DNA of 8,410 bases from Candidatus Fermentibacterales bacterium. Lineage in GTDB: Bacteria; Fermentibacterota; Fermentibacteria; Fermentibacterales; JAFGKQ01. The notes beneath the pieces were generated by a model. That model did not search any database. It worked only from the letters and a program-made list of their open reading frames with translations, and was not told the origin of the DNA. This document shows, piece after piece, positions 6,645-8,410 of the stretch (position 1 is its first letter; each line of letters begins with the position of its first letter). Location of the stretch: contig JAFGKQ010000001.1 in NCBI GenBank assembly GCA_016928495.1, positions 1 to 8,410 of the forward strand. The letters are read 5' to 3'. A program made the translations under genes and the position numbers.

Positions 6645-6660
6645 TGGCACGATTCTTGCA
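6645..6660 (+). promoter_or_regulatory. Sigma-54 (RpoN) promoter of the pilin gene
   Basis: TGGCACGATTCTTGCA matches the -24/-12 consensus TGGCACG-N4-TTGCA at every conserved base, with GG (6646-6647) and GC (6658-6659) 10 nt apart. The predicted transcription start is near 6671, giving a leader of about 32 nt to ATG 6703 or 68 nt to ATG 6739. The 271-nt stretch from 6468 to 6738 holds this promoter, the 18-bp palindrome upstream and two Shine-Dalgarno sites. I see no convincing gene in it. Confidence 0.9.
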
Positions 6661-6691
6661 TCATTAGTGAGTGCGAGTCAGAGTGACTTGA

Positions 6692-6731
6692 GAGAGGAAG
6701 CCATGAGCCCGTTTGATCGAACGGAAAGGAG
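6692..6731 (+). promoter_or_regulatory. Two alternative ribosome binding sites for the pilin
   Basis: GAGAGGAAG (6692-6700) precedes the in-frame ATG at 6703, and AAAGGAG (6725-6731) precedes ATG 6739. Each has a workable spacing (about 5 and 7 nt from the core). The second gives a 4-residue leader (MKKG), the first a 16-residue leader ending in the same MKKG. Both would mature at the same Gly-Phe bond. Confidence 0.55.
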
Positions 6732-6738
6732 AAAGAGG

Positions 6739-7107
6739 ATGAAGAAGGGCTTCACCCTGATCGAGCTGATGATCGTGGTGGTCATCATCGGCATCCTTGC
6801 CGCTATCGCGATCCCCAAGTTCACGAGCGTCAAGGAGCAGGCCGAGATGGTCAGCTGCCAGAGCAACATGAGGACCCTGGCGACCGCCGAGAGCATGTAC
6901 TACGGCGTGTATGACAGGTTCACCGCCACCATCGCTGAACTGAACGAGATGCAGGACAACGCGAGCCTGCTCGTCTGCCCCAGCGATGGTGCCGGCCCCT
7001 ACACCCTCGCTGTTGTTCTTCTTCCTCCTGACTACACCATCACCTGCCCAGGCGCTATGGTTGCCGACCACGGTTCCATCATCGGCGGAATCACGAGCTG
7101 GCAGTAG
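6739..7107 (+). CDS. pilA: Type IV major pilin (PilA-type prepilin)
   Basis: This is a 122-residue prepilin (118 mature) that polymerises into the pilus fibre. The short basic leader MKKG precedes the prepilin peptidase site G4|F5, followed by FTLIELMIVVVIIGILAAIA, which includes the required Glu5 of the mature protein and a textbook alpha-1 membrane helix with Pro22. The globular part has three cysteines (C40, C80, C103) and the motif CPSDGAGPYTLAV, similar to the CP-x-x-G-x-Y element common in pilins and pseudopilins. It ends in SWQ. ATG 6739 is chosen for its strong AAAGGAG site and canonical short leader; an upstream in-frame ATG at 6703 is also viable. A near-perfect sigma-54 promoter lies upstream and a strong terminator follows, so it is probably transcribed mainly as a single-gene unit. 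The symbol reflects position and type, since pseudopilins can look alike. Confidence 0.93.
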   Translation: MKKGFTLIELMIVVVIIGILAAIAIPKFTSVKEQAEMVSCQSNMRTLATAESMYYGVYDRFTATIAELNEMQDNASLLVCPSDGAGPYTLAVVLLPPDYTITCPGAMVADHGSIIGGITSWQ

Positions 7108-7135
7108 CGTAGAAGCTCGATCGGGAGCTAAGGAA

Positions 7136-7169
7136 GGCGGCGGGCCATCCGGCCCGCCGCCCCTCTTTT
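7136..7169 (+). terminator. Rho-independent terminator after the pilin gene
   Basis: GGCGGCGGGCC (7136-7146) pairs perfectly over 11 bp with GGCCCGCCGCC (7151-7161) across the 4-nt loop ATCC. CCTCTTTT follows directly. It lies 28 nt after the pilin stop and separates the pilin unit from the next gene. Confidence 0.93.
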
Positions 7170-7233
7170 GCTTCCAGGGCTCTCTTCCTTCCCATGCAGC
7201 GCCCGGATGTGTTAGGTTCTCCCCGAACACGCA

Positions 7234-8410
7234 ATGACCACAGCAGAGCCCTCCTCCACCACCGCGCGCTCTCCGTCGCCCGGGCGCAGGGGCGACCGCG
7301 AGCTTCTGCTCGTGGTTCTGTTCTCGGTCCTGGCTCTCAGCGTGCTTCATCCCTACCCCTACGACAACGTACAGACCCGTTGGGCGCTAACGCGGCGTCT
7401 GGTCGAGCACGGCAGCATCGACATAACCCCCTGGTCCCATCTCACGTGCGATGTTGCCTTCTACGAGGGTCGCTACTACTGCGACAAGGCGGTGATGACC
7501 TCGCTTCTGGCGGCCCTGCCGCACGCCCCGCTCTACTGGATCTCGCGGGCCGCGGGATGGGACGGAGCAGGAGGCTTCCAGGCCTTCGCCAGGTTCCTGT
7601 CGGAGAGGGTCGTGTGCACGGGAAGCCTGGTGCTGCTGCTTCTGCTCCTTGCCCGGCTCGCGAGATCGAGAGGGGAGCCTGCCCTGATCCCCCTCCTGGC
7701 AGTGGGGCTGGGCAGCGTCCTGCTGCCCTACTCGACCCTTCTCTACGGCCATGTCCCTGCGGCCGCCGCGATCTTCGCCAGCTTCTTCTTCCAGAGCAGG
7801 GGAAGGTACGGCCTTGCTGACCTGTTCGGGGCCCTGGCCTCGGCCATCGAGTTCCCCGTGCTGCTGCCGTTCGCGGTCCTGCTGCTCTACAGGCCGCGAA
7901 GCTCCTGGGGTCTGCGCCCACTGGCAAGACTGGCCGGCATCACGCTGGCCTGTTTCCTTCCCCAGATCCTCCATAACTGGATCGCCTTCGGCAGCCCCTT
8001 CCGGATGGGCTACTCGCTCGAGGCCTCGGAGGCCTTCGGCAGGATCCACGAGGGCCTGTTCGGCTTCACCCTCCCGAAGCTCTCGACCGCGTACACGCAG
8101 CTCCTATCTGCCGAGCGGGGCCTGCTGTTCTACATGCCATGGGCCCTGCCAGGCTTCCTGGGCTTCTTCGCGGGCCGGGGCTTCCGGCGGGTCCTGAGAA
8201 CCGATCCCAGGCCCCTGCTCGTTGTCCTCTTCCTGCTTCTCTTCAGCTCCACATTTGCCCGGACGGGAGGCTGGGCCTACGGACCGAGGTACCTCATCCC
8301 GGTGGTGCCCTTCCTGGCCTCCGGCCTCGGCCGCTTCGGGGAGTTGTCCCCGGTTCGCAGGGGCCTCGTCATGTGGCTGCTGCTGCCTGCGGTCCTGCTG
8401 ACTCTGCTCG
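7234..8410 (+). CDS. GT-C-like multi-spanning membrane protein, probable glycosyltransferase (3' truncated by window edge)
   Basis: A frame open from ATG 7234 to the window edge gives 392 codons without a stop. After a ~22-residue polar N-terminus there is a first membrane helix (about 23-39). A loop follows with YDN (43-45), ITPW and YEGRYYCDK (77-85), then many further hydrophobic helices. Later motifs include HNWIAFGSPFRMGY (247-260), ERGLLFYMPWALPG (294-307) and GGWAYGPRYLIPVVPFLA (345-362). Together these match a family of bacterial GT-C-fold (GT39/PMT-like) membrane proteins whose members show a loop with an Asp, a downstream GYxxE-type segment and a final GGWSYGPRYLLPxLPF helix. Such enzymes usually transfer sugars from polyprenyl-phosphate donors on the periplasmic side. 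C72 and C83 could form a disulfide in the first loop. An in-frame TAG at 7213-7215 rules out a much earlier start. No clear Shine-Dalgarno is seen. It lies after the pilin terminator, so it is probably a separate unit. The substrate is unknown. Confidence 0.78.
   Translation, partial: MTTAEPSSTTARSPSPGRRGDRELLLVVLFSVLALSVLHPYPYDNVQTRWALTRRLVEHGSIDITPWSHLTCDVAFYEGRYYCDKAVMTSLLAALPHAPLYWISRAAGWDGAGGFQAFARFLSERVVCTGSLVLLLLLLARLARSRGEPALIPLLAVGLGSVLLPYSTLLYGHVPAAAAIFASFFFQSRGRYGLADLFGALASAIEFPVLLPFAVLLLYRPRSSWGLRPLARLAGITLACFLPQILHNWIAFGSPFRMGYSLEASEAFGRIHEGLFGFTLPKLSTAYTQLLSAERGLLFYMPWALPGFLGFFAGRGFRRVLRTDPRPLLVVLFLLLFSSTFARTGGWAYGPRYLIPVVPFLASGLGRFGELSPVRRGLVMWLLLPAVLLTLL

Noticed and set aside
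6541-6738. Extending the pilin start upstream to ATG 6541
   Set aside because: This would place the sigma-54 promoter inside the gene and add 66 residues before the prepilin cleavage site. ATG 6739 or 6703 have proper ribosome binding sites.
1-8410. CRISPR arrays, tRNA or rRNA genes, insertion sequences or attachment sites
   Set aside because: I saw no regularly spaced repeats, tRNA-like cloverleaf, rRNA sequence, transposase motif or terminal inverted repeats in the window.

Overview
This window is a type IV pilus locus from a GC-rich, Gram-negative-type bacterium. Every gene lies on the + strand. In order they are: the tail of the retraction ATPase gene pilT, the platform gene pilC, the sensor kinase gene pilS, the sigma-54 activator gene pilR, a DUF2723-type GT-C membrane glycosyltransferase, a cysteine-rich pilin-like protein, the major pilin (pilA-type), a strong intrinsic terminator, and the start of a second multi-spanning GT-C-like protein that runs off the right edge.

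The order pilT-pilC-pilS-pilR-pilA matches the core pil cluster known from Myxococcus and Geobacter. Here two extra genes, the DUF2723 protein and the pilin-like protein, sit between pilR and the pilin. High GC combined with frequent AGG (Arg) and ATA (Ile) codons, plus TAG as stop in six of the seven visible gene ends, suggests a deltaproteobacterial-like lineage or a candidate phylum of the FCB type rather than a well-known model organism. This placement is a low-confidence inference.

Layout: 1-174 pilT C-terminus; 184-1389 pilC; 1457-3097 pilS; 3111-4577 pilR; 4581-6005 DUF2723 protein; 6063-6467 pilin-like protein; 6468-6738 regulatory region; 6739-7107 pilin; 7136-7169 terminator; 7234 to the edge, a second GT-C-like protein. 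Gaps from pilT through the DUF2723 gene are 3 to 67 nt, so these genes look like one operon. The pilin has its own near-perfect sigma-54 promoter (TGGCACG-N4-TTGCA, 6645-6660), and PilR encoded just upstream is a sigma-54 enhancer-binding protein. The expected circuit is PilS to PilR to RpoN-dependent pilin transcription, ending at the hairpin after the pilin gene. A weaker sigma-54-like element (6009-6024) precedes the pilin-like gene, and a perfect 18-bp palindrome (6478-6495) sits about 185 bp upstream of the predicted pilin start site, where an activator would be expected to bind.

The most unusual element is the 6063-6467 gene. Its C-terminal two thirds align with the pilin next door (about 37 of 83 positions identical by hand, with all three pilin cysteines kept), but it lacks the prepilin peptidase signal and Glu5 and has gained extra cysteines. 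Together with two GT-C glycosyltransferase-like proteins flanking the pilin pair, this suggests a modified or decorated pilus system that should be tested.
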